Positions 26,503-36,748 are shown, counted from the first letter of the stretch. The stretch: 64,000 nt of DNA from Chitinophagaceae bacterium (GCA_016786745.1 JAEUVS010000011.1:1-64000), one strand, 5' to 3'. The notes: generated by a model from the sequence alone, not told the origin. Made by a program: numbers and translations.

Positions 26503-26861
26503 TTAACCCTTCCCATCACCAGTCGTTCCATTCCTTCGAGGCGCTCACGACAGCTGTCGCTGATGGCGCGGAAGCGAAGTGAATCGGCGCTGCTAAAGAA
26601 CATCACCTTGTAGGTGCCTTCTACGCCATTGCATCCATTGTCGACAAATGAGAGGATACTATCGTTTTGATTGAAATTGTACGTACCGCTTACGAAAGGT
26701 TTTTTGTTGATGTAGCCTTCGAGTATGCCACCTTCTTTAAACACTACGCCGGTAATATTTCCTTTTGCGGATGGCCTGGATTCCCACCTGCCTGCTAGCA
26801 TATCTTTCCCGCCTGTTGCGAAAAGCAATAAAAAAACAGAGAACAATAATTTCATAGTCAT
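26499..26861 (-). CDS. Small secreted lipocalin-like protein
   Basis: The 120-residue product has a signal peptide (MTMKLLFSVFLLLFATGG) and then alternating hydrophobic strands: LAGRWESRPSAKGNITGVVF, EGYINKKPFVSGTYNFN, DSILSFVDNGCNGVEGTYKV. These suggest a small beta-barrel of lipocalin-like form. Two cysteines (in NGCNG and DSCRE) could form a disulphide. The family is not recognised with certainty. It overlaps the di-haem peroxidase gene by four bases, so it is likely a partner or accessory of that enzyme. Confidence 0.6.
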   Translation of the reverse strand: MTMKLLFSVFLLLFATGGKDMLAGRWESRPSAKGNITGVVFKEGGILEGYINKKPFVSGTYNFNQNDSILSFVDNGCNGVEGTYKVMFFSSADSLRFRAISDSCRERLEGMERLVMGRVK

Positions 26862-27021
26862 CTTTTATAGCGTTTTATAGCGCAAACTTCGGCACCCGCA
26901 AAGCATCGGACAATGGTATATTAGTACTATGAAATGGAGAATAAACTTTAAGAGCATACTGATTTCAAGCTTAATCAGCGATCCGTTGAAACTGGGACCC
27001 TGAGAGGCTTAAAGCAGGCAC

Positions 27022-29304
27022 TCACCTCGGGATATTATTCAGCGTGTACCACGATTCGGTGGACCAGAGTTGGTTGCCACGCGCGCTTTTAATACGCGGT
27101 AACCTGAAATACACGACGTGCCTCTCTTTCAGGTTATCAATTTCCAGGTTAATTTTTTTGCGATCGGGTGATACCATTATTTTCCTGATAACTAATTTTT
27201 CAACATCTACTTTTGGCCCTCCATAATCTGCCGTCGGCTTATACCGCCACTGCTCAATCGTGATATTATGAGCGTTCACATCTTTTAACGAAGCCAGTTC
27301 TTCAGTCAACTCAATCTCAAAACCCTTCGGCTTTGCTCTTATCGCCAGCATCTCAAACACAGGCTTACTATTATACCGCATTTTCTGCAAACCAAACTGT
27401 CGGCCCCTGTAGCTCCATCCACCAACGAGCCCCAACCCACCAATGTACAAACAACCATCGGGTCCGAAGCAAAGGCGGTTAACGCCTGTTTCAAGCCCCT
27501 GCGTAAACCGAAAAAGGCATCCCTGGTATTCACCATTTATCTTTTCGAGGAAGTCGCGCTGAATGCCCCCGGCGGTAACATCGCCGTGAAGCATTTGTCC
27601 CTTATAAATGCCATCCCTCACCAACACCGGTTCGGAGGGCGAATTAGCGGCCTCATTTTCCGGCATCCAAATGGCAGGCATTGCCATAGGTGGAGGTTCC
27701 GTTAGCGTATCCAGGTGGCCCCAGCGCATTCCATGATACTCGCCTTGCTTCACATGTATCAACTTACTCGCCGGCAACCACTGACCCTGGTTGTCGGTAA
27801 TAAAAATTTCATCACCCGGACCTAATCCAATTCCATTGGGTTGGCGCAATCCGTAAATCACCTTTTCATAACGCCCATCGCGTGCGATCTTAATAACGGT
27901 GCCCCTGTCGGGCAGTTGTTTTTCTGTAGATAGCAACCGCATGGCCATTGATAATGTGGCATAGAAATAGCCGTCCCTGTATTGCAGGCCAAAGGCAAAT
28001 TCATGAAAATCGGCAGTAGCGCCCCACGCGTTACACACGGTTGCGTATTCGTCGGTTACTCCATCACCATCATGATCTATCAGCCGGGTTAATTCGTGTT
28101 TCTGCAGAACATAAATTTCTCCGTTAACTACTTCAACACCCAACGGCTCTGCGAGCCCGGCCGCAATTCTTTTTACGGTTATTTTGTTAGTATCGCCGGT
28201 TTCAACACCATCGAGTAAATAAACGCCTCCAATTGAATCCCATGTGGTCACCACGAGCCGGCCGCCAGGCATAAAAGCCATACCGCCTACGCGTGGTGTG
28301 AAGTGCACGTCGTGAATTGTTTGCAAATCAAACGAAGGATGTACACCGGCGAGAGGAGCGCGATCGCCTGGAAATGCATTTTTGTCAACCACCGGGGCTT
28401 CTTCTTCAATAATTTCTTCCCCGCTGCTTTCAAGCGATAAAATATATTCCAGCATGTATCTTATTTCCTGTGCACTCAGCGACGTATGTGGAGTCATTAC
28501 ATTTGCACCCCATTGTCCTGTTCCCCCGTCTTTAACCTTACCGATTAATTTGTCGATCGCGTCTTTTTCGTTTTTGTATCGCCTGGCCACCTGTTGAAAT
28601 GAAGGTCCCACATTCTGCCTGTCCGTTTCATGGCAGGTAAAGCAATCACTTTTATCCATGTAAAATTTTCCGATGTGATCCGATATATTATGTGAATTAG
28701 AATTGGCCTGCAATGGTGAGGTGAACCAGGTGATGAGCGTTGTAGCTTCATCGCTTTTCAAATTATAATCACCAATTGAAATAATGACATCTTTCGGCAC
28801 ACCCGAAAGCATGAACTTCCTCTCAAGCCCGATCGTGTTTTCTTTGCTCACTACTTCGGGACTTTCCTCAACATATACAGTATCGCCCGAAGACAACACA
28901 ATACCAAACTTCAGATAAACCCGTCTCTCATTAAAACGATAGCCTTTATTTAATAAATGAAATGAATCCGTCTTACCATTGATTAACACATTCCACTCCG
29001 TTGCGAGTTTATCGGTGTACACATCTCCCCACGAAACGGGTTGTAAGTTTGGTTGATTAGTATACGCGGCTCCCTGTAATGTTACACCTCCCTTCCAGGC
29101 TTTCGAAATTTTACATCGTGCCACATCGTAAGCGACATAGCAATTCGTGTCGAGCGCAATTGTAAGCATGCGGGGCTGCCTGTCGAGCACTGATCTGAAA
29201 ACCCAAATGTCTTTTGGACGTTTCTTCGATGACGAATTGTTATCACCGCAGGCAATACCCGCAATCAGGAGAATCGACAGAATAAAATGATACTGCAACT
29301 TCAT
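27022..29304 (-). CDS. Cytochrome c / beta-propeller oxidoreductase lipoprotein
   Basis: Starting at ATG 29304 the protein opens with a lipoprotein signal (IAGIAC). An N-terminal beta-rich domain of about 180 residues follows, then a cytochrome c domain with haem motif CFTCH (about residues 221-225 of this start) and an axial Met in NVMTPHTS. The rest is a sugar-dehydrogenase-like beta-propeller to about residue 640, with RQPNGIGLGPGDEIFITDNQ and YHGMRWGHLD, and a short C-terminal beta-domain. Domain order is therefore haem before propeller, the reverse of the gene at 22932-24764. It starts 19 bases after the fucosidase/esterase gene (one base with the earlier ATG), so it is in the same operon as the SusC/D locus. 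Substrate is unknown. Confidence 0.8.
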   Translation of the reverse strand: MKLQYHFILSILLIAGIACGDNNSSSKKRPKDIWVFRSVLDRQPRMLTIALDTNCYVAYDVARCKISKAWKGGVTLQGAAYTNQPNLQPVSWGDVYTDKLATEWNVLINGKTDSFHLLNKGYRFNERRVYLKFGIVLSSGDTVYVEESPEVVSKENTIGLERKFMLSGVPKDVIISIGDYNLKSDEATTLITWFTSPLQANSNSHNISDHIGKFYMDKSDCFTCHETDRQNVGPSFQQVARRYKNEKDAIDKLIGKVKDGGTGQWGANVMTPHTSLSAQEIRYMLEYILSLESSGEEIIEEEAPVVDKNAFPGDRAPLAGVHPSFDLQTIHDVHFTPRVGGMAFMPGGRLVVTTWDSIGGVYLLDGVETGDTNKITVKRIAAGLAEPLGVEVVNGEIYVLQKHELTRLIDHDGDGVTDEYATVCNAWGATADFHEFAFGLQYRDGYFYATLSMAMRLLSTEKQLPDRGTVIKIARDGRYEKVIYGLRQPNGIGLGPGDEIFITDNQGQWLPASKLIHVKQGEYHGMRWGHLDTLTEPPPMAMPAIWMPENEAANSPSEPVLVRDGIYKGQMLHGDVTAGGIQRDFLEKINGEYQGCLFRFTQGLETGVNRLCFGPDGCLYIGGLGLVGGWSYRGRQFGLQKMRYNSKPVFEMLAIRAKPKGFEIELTEELASLKDVNAHNITIEQWRYKPTADYGGPKVDVEKLVIRKIMVSPDRKKINLEIDNLKERHVVYFRLPRIKSARGNQLWSTESWYTLNNIPR

Positions 29305-29323
29305 AATAAAATGTGCCGACATA

Positions 29324-31837
29324 TCATTTTTTAGAATTATTAAATATTGTTCTCAACACCTTCTCCATTTGTTCTGATATCCGCATAAACCCAACATCTG
29401 TAAAATGAGCACCGTCTACCGTTGCTTCGCCATCACCGCCGATCAAATCCTTTGCAGGTAAATAATACAACCCTTTTAAGCCCTCTTTCTGCAGCGAATC
29501 ATAAGCGTCGCGAAACGCATTATTGATACTTTCAATTCTTTCTTTTGTGCTGCGTATGAATCTTGAAGTGGGAAACACCAGGTGTTCAACCAACAAAATC
29601 GGCACGTCGGGTCGATTTTTTCTCAACAGCTTTATAAATGGAACCGTTCTTTCGCGAGCCAGTTGCGGAGTTAGATTTCCCCCGCAATCAATCACATAAC
29701 ACGAAGCATCTATTTCGGAGAGTATCTCTGCAAGTTCCTTATCCAACTTTCCATTACCGCTAAACCCGAGGTTGATTGTTTCTGCATTCAGCGCGCGCGA
29801 CAAAATACCTGAGTAGGCCATTCCAGGTCGCATGGCTGAGGCACCCTGCGTAATACTCGTTCCGTAAAACACAATGGGATCCTTTAGCGCAAAGGTGCTC
29901 TTCGCAGGTTTGTTTATCGCCGCACCTTTTTCAACACCAATGTAAATAGAATCAACAAACTCATACATCGGCAGGTTGAGCATAAATTCTTTCATCGAGC
30001 TATCCATTCCTTCAATCAGCACCGACTCGTTATATACCGAATCATATGGCTTCCCGACACCTGCATAGTACCAGCGCCTGCTATCCAAACAATACAGGTC
30101 AACACCCTTTACCATCGTTTCAGCGCCGTGAGGATAATGAACATCATTTCCCGTTTTCCATTTAACAGCAATTGATGTTGAATTTGTTTGAAACCGCACA
30201 CTTATGCCCGATGAATGGCGACTGAGATCCCAAACCTCGGGGCGAACGATGTCTTTATATTTTGCTGGCAAACGTGTGTACGTAGAATCCTTGAATCCTT
30301 TGCCCAATACCTGGAAATTCCAGGCGTCGTGAAACTCACGCACCACATTCTTTTTAGCTGATGAAGCATACACGGGTACATCCAGTTCAATCGCGATGAT
30401 TGTAACCTCAGGATGTTGTGTACGGTTAATTCCATCAACGATAATTTCCTTCCAGTCGTTAACTGAAAATTTCAAAGGCTTTTTGTCATACACATTATAC
30501 GCGCGAATTACTTTCCTGTTGTCAACAGACGGAAATTTAAACTGCGACCCTTTATAATCTTTGAAGAGATAAGCATAAATAGTTTTTTCGCGGAAACAAT
30601 ATCCAAACTGATTATCTTTTGGGTTCCATGGACCACCCCTGGTTTTATACACCGCTTCACCTACACGGTCGAGCCATTTCCCCACCTGCCTTATCACGTC
30701 GGCTTCCGCTTTTGGTATAACGCCGTGGCGGTCGGGGCCAACATTCAGCAGAAAGGCCATGTTCCTTATGATGCAGTCGGATAATATTCGTTTCACCCTG
30801 TCGGCCGACATAATTTTCGATGCATCCTCCGCATGTTTCTCATAGCCCCACGATTCATGGAGGGATAATGTCTTTTCATAAACCTGGCCCGACCTTACCG
30901 CGCCGGTAATCGGCGATGCGCCTTCCTCGGAAAAGTAATCACCGAGCCAGCCACTGCGAGGGTTTACTAAAATGTCGGGTTGATATTTCCTAACCATACC
31001 CATCAGTCCGAGGAGTTTGCCGGTTTCATCTGCTTCCGACGAACGGTCGCTAACGGGCCACGCATTATTTTGGTCACGGTACTTACCGGGCTCCCAGAAA
31101 AAAGCAGCATCGGCATCAGTGCCTTTTTCGCCGAGCCATCCGCCATCCCAGAATATCTGGTCGATCTTTCCATATTTTGTGAGGAGTTCTTTTGTTTGAT
31201 AGAACAGCTCATCTTTCATCAGTCTCGCATTCTCTTTGTGAGATGAATCGGCCTTATAACCCCATTTATTATTCGCTTTGAAATACGGACTTTTCCCGGT
31301 TCCATCTATATCGTAATAGCCGGGATAGCGCCAGTTGATCAGTGTCTTGTAGATTCCCACTTTTAACCCGGCGCGCCGGCATGCTTCTACGTATTCTTTT
31401 ACGAGATCTCTTCCAAGCGTTTGCTTTGCGGTGAATGCATTGGGATGATTGCTTTCGAACAATGCGAAACCGTCGTGATGCATCGTGGTAAGGTTCATGT
31501 ATTTCATTCCACCATCCTTTGCAAGCTTCGCCCAATCATCAGCATTGAATTTATCTGCAACAAATTGCTTGTCGCCACTTTCAGGAAAAGCAAACTTTTT
31601 GTATTCGTTTACAGGAATGCCAGCCCAGTTCATGTACCACTCACCGTTCGCCGGGCCGGAGTACAGGCCCCAATGAATAAACATGCCGTATTTATCGTCC
31701 AGGAGCCATTTTATCTTTTCATTCGACTGCTGTGCGATGCCTTTGTCTTCGCGCGGCACTCTTTCAGGCAGGGGGTTAATTTGAGCAAAAGTTTCCAGGG
31801 AGATAAAAAGGCACAGAAAGTAAAATATCCGGATCAT
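29324..31837 (-). CDS. GH29 alpha-L-fucosidase fused to a GxDLY-SGNH esterase
   Basis: This 837-residue secreted protein combines two enzymes. Residues 20-490 form a GH29 alpha-L-fucosidase with KYGMFIHWGLYSG near residue 50, HHDGFALF near 120 and the likely nucleophile Asp231 in QIFWDGGW. Residues 500-640 are a beta-domain with a KGVDLY motif, matching the GxDLY domain that often precedes SGNH hydrolases. Residues 650-837 form the SGNH hydrolase: Ser661 in YGTSITQGAS, the GFSGNGK block, and Asp808/His811 in DGAHFTD. The protein can thus remove fucose and probably an acyl group from the same glycan. It lies in the SusC/D operon, 15 bases after the FG-GAP gene. A signal peptide is at 1-19. Confidence 0.9.
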   Translation of the reverse strand: MIRIFYFLCLFISLETFAQINPLPERVPREDKGIAQQSNEKIKWLLDDKYGMFIHWGLYSGPANGEWYMNWAGIPVNEYKKFAFPESGDKQFVADKFNADDWAKLAKDGGMKYMNLTTMHHDGFALFESNHPNAFTAKQTLGRDLVKEYVEACRRAGLKVGIYKTLINWRYPGYYDIDGTGKSPYFKANNKWGYKADSSHKENARLMKDELFYQTKELLTKYGKIDQIFWDGGWLGEKGTDADAAFFWEPGKYRDQNNAWPVSDRSSEADETGKLLGLMGMVRKYQPDILVNPRSGWLGDYFSEEGASPITGAVRSGQVYEKTLSLHESWGYEKHAEDASKIMSADRVKRILSDCIIRNMAFLLNVGPDRHGVIPKAEADVIRQVGKWLDRVGEAVYKTRGGPWNPKDNQFGYCFREKTIYAYLFKDYKGSQFKFPSVDNRKVIRAYNVYDKKPLKFSVNDWKEIIVDGINRTQHPEVTIIAIELDVPVYASSAKKNVVREFHDAWNFQVLGKGFKDSTYTRLPAKYKDIVRPEVWDLSRHSSGISVRFQTNSTSIAVKWKTGNDVHYPHGAETMVKGVDLYCLDSRRWYYAGVGKPYDSVYNESVLIEGMDSSMKEFMLNLPMYEFVDSIYIGVEKGAAINKPAKSTFALKDPIVFYGTSITQGASAMRPGMAYSGILSRALNAETINLGFSGNGKLDKELAEILSEIDASCYVIDCGGNLTPQLARERTVPFIKLLRKNRPDVPILLVEHLVFPTSRFIRSTKERIESINNAFRDAYDSLQKEGLKGLYYLPAKDLIGGDGEATVDGAHFTDVGFMRISEQMEKVLRTIFNNSKK

Positions 31838-31852
31838 AGGGATGACTGCTGT

Positions 31853-34800
31853 TTATTTAATTTGTAATAATAATGCGTTATTGTCGTTGACGCCCGCAAT
31901 TATACTTTGAGATTTAGCTGTTTTAATTTTTTGCAAACTTCTCACATTTCCACGGATCGACAGCCCACTCTCCGTTTGCGTGGCATATGTAAAATTGCCT
32001 TTTCCATCTCCGAGCAAAACAACACCATGATTAGCGTTGTAGCGTCCGAATTTAATCCTTGTCCAACTGTTATTGCCTGCCAGCAGAATATCTTTCCCGC
32101 CATCATTGTTAATATCAGCCGTTGCAATTCCATATACAGGTGAATACTGCGCGGGTAATGGCAGCCGGTGCAATTTGAAAGGTTTATTGACTCCCTGGTT
32201 TTCCAGGTAAACAGTTTGCATCATTTCTGCTTTCAATACAACCGCATCTTTCAACTGCTCAGGCCGAAACACATCATCGATGGTCGCAACTGCATAGGCT
32301 TTATATTCAATAAATTTTTTCTTTAGCCCTGGCAATTGTTCTGTTAAATCATCGCGTGAATTGACGGGATACGAAACACCATTGATATAATAACAAAGTA
32401 CGGGCTCAACCGACCCATTGCCGTCGAAATCTTTGAAGTATACACTCATCGGCTCCTTTTCATTCACATGAAACTGGGTGTTCAAACCGCAATTGCCTAT
32501 GATAAAGTCTTCGTCACCATCGCCATCCATATCTTCCGCAGCAATCCTGTTCCACCAGCCAGCGCTTCCAAAACCAATATACTGCGACGAAGCATCTGTA
32601 AGTTTTCCGTGTTGATTGATGAACACTTTTACCGGCATCCACTCTCCTACTACTAACAAATCAGGTTGTTTGTCGTTATTCAAATCGGTGAACACAGCGT
32701 CCGTTACTATGCCCACGGTCTGCAAATCCGCACACACCTTTTCAGTGGAGTCTTTAAACGTGCCCTTCCCATCGTTGATCAGAATATAACTTCTCGGAGT
32801 GGTTGGATATTTTCCCGGCACCACGCGTCCGCCAACGAATAAATCGATATCTCCATCGCCATCAATATCGGCATGCTTCACGCAATGTTTGCTCGTCAAC
32901 AACGGCGGCAAAGCGTCTATCTTTTTTCTGAAATTTCCTTTCCCATCATTCATGTAGAACCTATCCTGGAAAGCCACATCATTCTCTTCAAACTCATATC
33001 CGCCGCACGCCACATACAAATCTTTATCTCCATCATTATCCGCGTCAAAAAATGCAGCCGCAACATCTTCACTTGCAGAATCCTTCGAAATATCCGGCTG
33101 CGCTTTAGCAGTAAATGTGCCATTGGCATCCTGCGTAAAAACCTGCGACAACCGCCCTTTGCCGCTACCTATAAAAAAATCTTCCCTGCCATCGCCGTTA
33201 ATATCGGCTACTTCAATGCATGGCCCCTCGCGCGACAAATAATTCGGCAATAAACTTTGCACATTAAAATCGCTGAACTGATTTTCATGATGGCGCACCT
33301 CCGGTAAAACTTCCTGCGATAAAAGCGTTTGTTTAGCCCTTACAGTTGTATCGTAAAACCATTTTTCTTTCGCATCAGCAAGATTAAGAGTCAGCGTTTG
33401 ATTTGGTTTAACATTGTTCAACTTTTCAAATCTGTCATCCGGCCATATAACCAACAATGAATCTATCAACTCGTTCTTTCCCACCCCGAAATTCAGCACC
33501 GGATCCGTGGAAGATTGAAACCCCCTCACGGGCGATTGCTCCTGGTAGTACTGCCCGCCCTTACAAAATAATTTAACTCGCGCGCCGATGCCTCTTTCAT
33601 TTAATGGATTTCCTTTGAGCCGCACACGAAGAAAATTATTTTTCACCCTTGTTTCAGCATTGTTCCTGTAAATATCCGCGTAGTCGTTTGAGTTGTTGAT
33701 TACAAGATCCAGGTCACCATCATTATCAAGATCCGAATAAGCGGCTCCCGCCGAAACGCCAACTTTATTCAATCCCCACTCGTCTGTGCGCTTAACAAAA
33801 GTTTCGTCGCCGTTGTTCTGAAATATATAATTCGACAGTTCAAGAGAAGGCATCTTCTTTATATACACAGGGATAGGATCAAACGTTTGTTTATTCATCG
33901 CGCGACTAAGCCTGTCAATAGAATACCTGATAAAGTCCATGTCGGTGTGATCCTTAAGATAACCATTTGTTACAAGCAGGTCCTTGTACCCATCATTGTC
34001 ATAGTCACCAAATAAAGCCGACCAGCTCCAGTCTGTATTGGAAACGCCAGCCAGTTGTCCCACTTCGCTGAACGTACCGTCGCCGTTGTTTTTCTGCAGC
34101 ATATTGCGACTGTACTGGTAATAGAAACCTTGTGTAAACAGCAATTGGAATTTATCAAAGTTCTCGGCGCCGCTATGCATTTTCTGCGTCCTGTTATCCT
34201 CGGCGAGCATATCCAGTGTTTGCAGATCGATATGCCCGTCGTTATTAAAGTCTGCCGCATCGGCGCCCATTGAAAACAACGAAGTTTCATCCATGCATTT
34301 TGCAAGCGCTTCTGTAAATGTGCCGTTTCCATTATTCATGAAAAGATAATCCGGCTCGCTGAAATCGTTCGATTCAAACACATCTGGCCAACCGTCGTTA
34401 TTGAAATCGGAAACAGTGATTCCCAAACCGAACGTTAACACATTTGAAGTAATTCCCGCGGCTTCTGTTACATCGGTAAAATGACCGTCATCGTTCCGGT
34501 AGAGTTTACTTGCATAGGAAGGATCGTGCGTGTTGCGCATTCCTGGTTTCTCCTGTGCGCCCGATGCATATTTCTGCAATGAATGATTGATGATGAAGCA
34601 ATCGAGGTCGCCATCTTTGTCGTAGTCGAAAAACGCCGATTGCGTGGAATAGCCTGCGTCTGCAAGACCGTATTTCCTGGCCTGTTCAGAAAAGGTGAGA
34701 TCGCCGTTATTTATGAACAGCAGATTTTCCCTGCGCGACTTGCTTCCGTCGGCGCTGCGGCAGATATAAATATCCAGTTTTCCATCACCATTTATATCTG

Positions 34801-35149
34801 CCATCGTTGCTCCCGTGCACCATCCCTGTTTTTCAGCAACACCGCTTTGTGTGGTTATATCTTCAAATTCAAAATTGCCTTTATTCAGAAACAGGCGGTT
34901 CTTCACCATGTTACCGGTAAATAAAATATCCTGCAGGTTATCGTTGTTGATATCGCCGATAGCAACACCCCCTCCGTTATAGAAATAAATGTAGTTGTCG
35001 AGATTCAGTGTGCCGTCATCTAAAAAAATATTCCGAAAATTTATTCCCGTACTGCTTTTGTCCAGTAAAGTAAATAAAGCAGTGCTATCATTCCTGCAAC
35101 TGGTAAAAAGTGAAAGAAACGATACTAAACAGAAATAGTATTTAAACAT
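31853..35149 (-). CDS. FG-GAP/VCBS repeat lipoprotein with ASPIC/UnbV domain
   Basis: The 1098-residue protein starts with a lipoprotein signal (SLFTSC, Cys18). It contains many Ca-binding FG-GAP/VCBS repeats of the type DINNDNLQDILFTGN and DYDKDGDLDCFIINH on both sides of an ASPIC/UnbV domain at about 500-560 (RVRLKGNPLNERGIGARVKL, QSPVRGFQSSTDP). Such proteins form beta-propellers on the cell surface. They are common in Bacteroidota polysaccharide loci, where they are thought to bind glycan. It lies between SusD (30 bases) and the fucosidase/esterase gene (15 bases). No catalytic residues can be assigned, so a binding role is the best guess. Confidence 0.88.
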   Translation of the reverse strand: MFKYYFCLVSFLSLFTSCRNDSTALFTLLDKSSTGINFRNIFLDDGTLNLDNYIYFYNGGGVAIGDINNDNLQDILFTGNMVKNRLFLNKGNFEFEDITTQSGVAEKQGWCTGATMADINGDGKLDIYICRSADGSKSRRENLLFINNGDLTFSEQARKYGLADAGYSTQSAFFDYDKDGDLDCFIINHSLQKYASGAQEKPGMRNTHDPSYASKLYRNDDGHFTDVTEAAGITSNVLTFGLGITVSDFNNDGWPDVFESNDFSEPDYLFMNNGNGTFTEALAKCMDETSLFSMGADAADFNNDGHIDLQTLDMLAEDNRTQKMHSGAENFDKFQLLFTQGFYYQYSRNMLQKNNGDGTFSEVGQLAGVSNTDWSWSALFGDYDNDGYKDLLVTNGYLKDHTDMDFIRYSIDRLSRAMNKQTFDPIPVYIKKMPSLELSNYIFQNNGDETFVKRTDEWGLNKVGVSAGAAYSDLDNDGDLDLVINNSNDYADIYRNNAETRVKNNFLRVRLKGNPLNERGIGARVKLFCKGGQYYQEQSPVRGFQSSTDPVLNFGVGKNELIDSLLVIWPDDRFEKLNNVKPNQTLTLNLADAKEKWFYDTTVRAKQTLLSQEVLPEVRHHENQFSDFNVQSLLPNYLSREGPCIEVADINGDGREDFFIGSGKGRLSQVFTQDANGTFTAKAQPDISKDSASEDVAAAFFDADNDGDKDLYVACGGYEFEENDVAFQDRFYMNDGKGNFRKKIDALPPLLTSKHCVKHADIDGDGDIDLFVGGRVVPGKYPTTPRSYILINDGKGTFKDSTEKVCADLQTVGIVTDAVFTDLNNDKQPDLLVVGEWMPVKVFINQHGKLTDASSQYIGFGSAGWWNRIAAEDMDGDGDEDFIIGNCGLNTQFHVNEKEPMSVYFKDFDGNGSVEPVLCYYINGVSYPVNSRDDLTEQLPGLKKKFIEYKAYAVATIDDVFRPEQLKDAVVLKAEMMQTVYLENQGVNKPFKLHRLPLPAQYSPVYGIATADINNDGGKDILLAGNNSWTRIKFGRYNANHGVVLLGDGKGNFTYATQTESGLSIRGNVRSLQKIKTAKSQSIIAGVNDNNALLLQIK

Positions 35150-35179
35150 CGTAACCGGGCCAGCGTATATTTTAGAAAC

Positions 35180-36748
35180 TTAATCTTTATCCCACCACAA
35201 AGGCGTTAACGGCTTATCAGGACCTCCAAGCAGGGCCTCTGCGGCCTGCACCTGCGGACCATTTGTTTGCTTCTCTAAGTCAAGGTATGGCAATCTTAGC
35301 ATAAGACTTCCGGCCGGCACATCCGCGTTGTCCGAATGCAGCACCGGGTAGAGCTTTTGCACACCCGCTCGCCGAATATCGGCCCATGCTTCCATTCCAT
35401 CCGGGTATAACGCGATCCATTTCTGCTGCGCGAGCTGTTTTCGCTGCATGTCGGGATCGCTGCTCCATTTTACCGGGTAATCATTCATTGCAGGTGAGTT
35501 GAAAAAGTCTGACGGAGGAATCGGCGTGGCATTGCTGTTGATGTAATTTGCGATCGCTGTTTCATCAGTAACACCCCACTGCCGCATCGATGATTCAATT
35601 CCTTTATTGTACAGTTCTTCGGCCGTACCGTTCATGTTCCATCCATTCAATGCGCCCTCCGCACGCAGGAAATATGCTTCAGCAGAATGCAGGATATTCT
35701 GCGCGGCAGGTACATTGCTCCAGTCGTTTCCTCCGCCGGTAACCCAACGGGTACCAACATTAGAATTGTAAGTTGGCTGATTGATGCCAACTATCACTTC
35801 AGATGCTAACATACCATTTCGGCCGCCGTCATAGTCATTTGTACTGTCCGCCTTTTGGAAGTAAACGCCAATTCTCGGATCGTTGTAACCCTTCATTACC
35901 GATTCCATCGATGCGCTCATACGGAATTCGTTCCATACAGCGATAGAAGATAATCCGCCATAGTCATCTCCCACCGGAGGTGTTTTCGCCATCAACGCAT
36001 CTTCGGAAACATCTTCCATCACTCCTTTCGATATCGCATCTTCAGCCTCTGACCTGGCTTTGTCGGGATTCACTTTTGAAATGCGAAGCGCAAGTCTTAA
36101 ACGTAGAGTATTAGCAAACTTTATCCACTTGTTTACATCTCCAAAATAAACCCTGTCGAAATCTCCAAAAGGAGTTTTATCCGTGTTGCTTTTCAAAACA
36201 GTTTCTGCTTCGGTAAGTTTTACAAAGAAATCATTATACATTTCTTCCTGCGAATCGTAAGGCACCTCCTTACCGGGATTTCCTGCTTCGAAATAAGGCA
36301 CAGGTCCGTAATAGTCGGTTACACGGTGGAACGTCCACACCCACCATATTTTCGCCAATGCATTTTCAGCGGATGTCGGCTCCGATTCATCCATCAATGT
36401 TTTTAACTGCGGCACCACTTCCGTATATATCACTCTCCACGTTACTTCAAGGTCGGAACTGGCCCACGCAAACCTATCGTATGTATATGTAGCAGTAATG
36501 AAAAAATATTGTGCGTACAAATCCGCAAACAGGTTTTGCCCGTACTGGTAACGCCAGTTGATAAATGAAGAAGCTGCCTGCGCTCTTGAAAAGAGGCGCG
36601 GATATTCTGTCGGTGTAAGGTTTGTCAGCTTGGTCGGGTCCGTGTTAAATTCATCAAATTTTTTGGTACACCCTGTCATCATAATCAAAAGCCATATAAC
36701 AAACACACCGGACGCAGATGTCGCGATTTTATTTGAAGGCATTTTCAT
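35180..36748 (-). CDS. SusD/RagB family glycan-binding lipoprotein
   Basis: SusD-like proteins sit on the outer face of the outer membrane and form the lid over their SusC partner. Here a lipoprotein signal ends MMTGC (Cys27), followed by KKFDEFNTDPTKL, the usual N-terminal sequence of the SusD-like subgroup. The TPR-rich fold is indicated by NALAKIWWVWTFHRVTDYYG, FANTLRLRLALRIS and the late LAQQKWIALYPDGMEAWADI. At 522 residues the gene is intact. It begins 23 bases after the SusC gene and is certainly co-transcribed. Ligand identity is inferred from the neighbouring fucosidase and esterase, not from the protein itself. Confidence 0.93.
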   Translation of the reverse strand: MKMPSNKIATSASGVFVIWLLIMMTGCTKKFDEFNTDPTKLTNLTPTEYPRLFSRAQAASSFINWRYQYGQNLFADLYAQYFFITATYTYDRFAWASSDLEVTWRVIYTEVVPQLKTLMDESEPTSAENALAKIWWVWTFHRVTDYYGPVPYFEAGNPGKEVPYDSQEEMYNDFFVKLTEAETVLKSNTDKTPFGDFDRVYFGDVNKWIKFANTLRLRLALRISKVNPDKARSEAEDAISKGVMEDVSEDALMAKTPPVGDDYGGLSSIAVWNEFRMSASMESVMKGYNDPRIGVYFQKADSTNDYDGGRNGMLASEVIVGINQPTYNSNVGTRWVTGGGNDWSNVPAAQNILHSAEAYFLRAEGALNGWNMNGTAEELYNKGIESSMRQWGVTDETAIANYINSNATPIPPSDFFNSPAMNDYPVKWSSDPDMQRKQLAQQKWIALYPDGMEAWADIRRAGVQKLYPVLHSDNADVPAGSLMLRLPYLDLEKQTNGPQVQAAEALLGGPDKPLTPLWWDKD

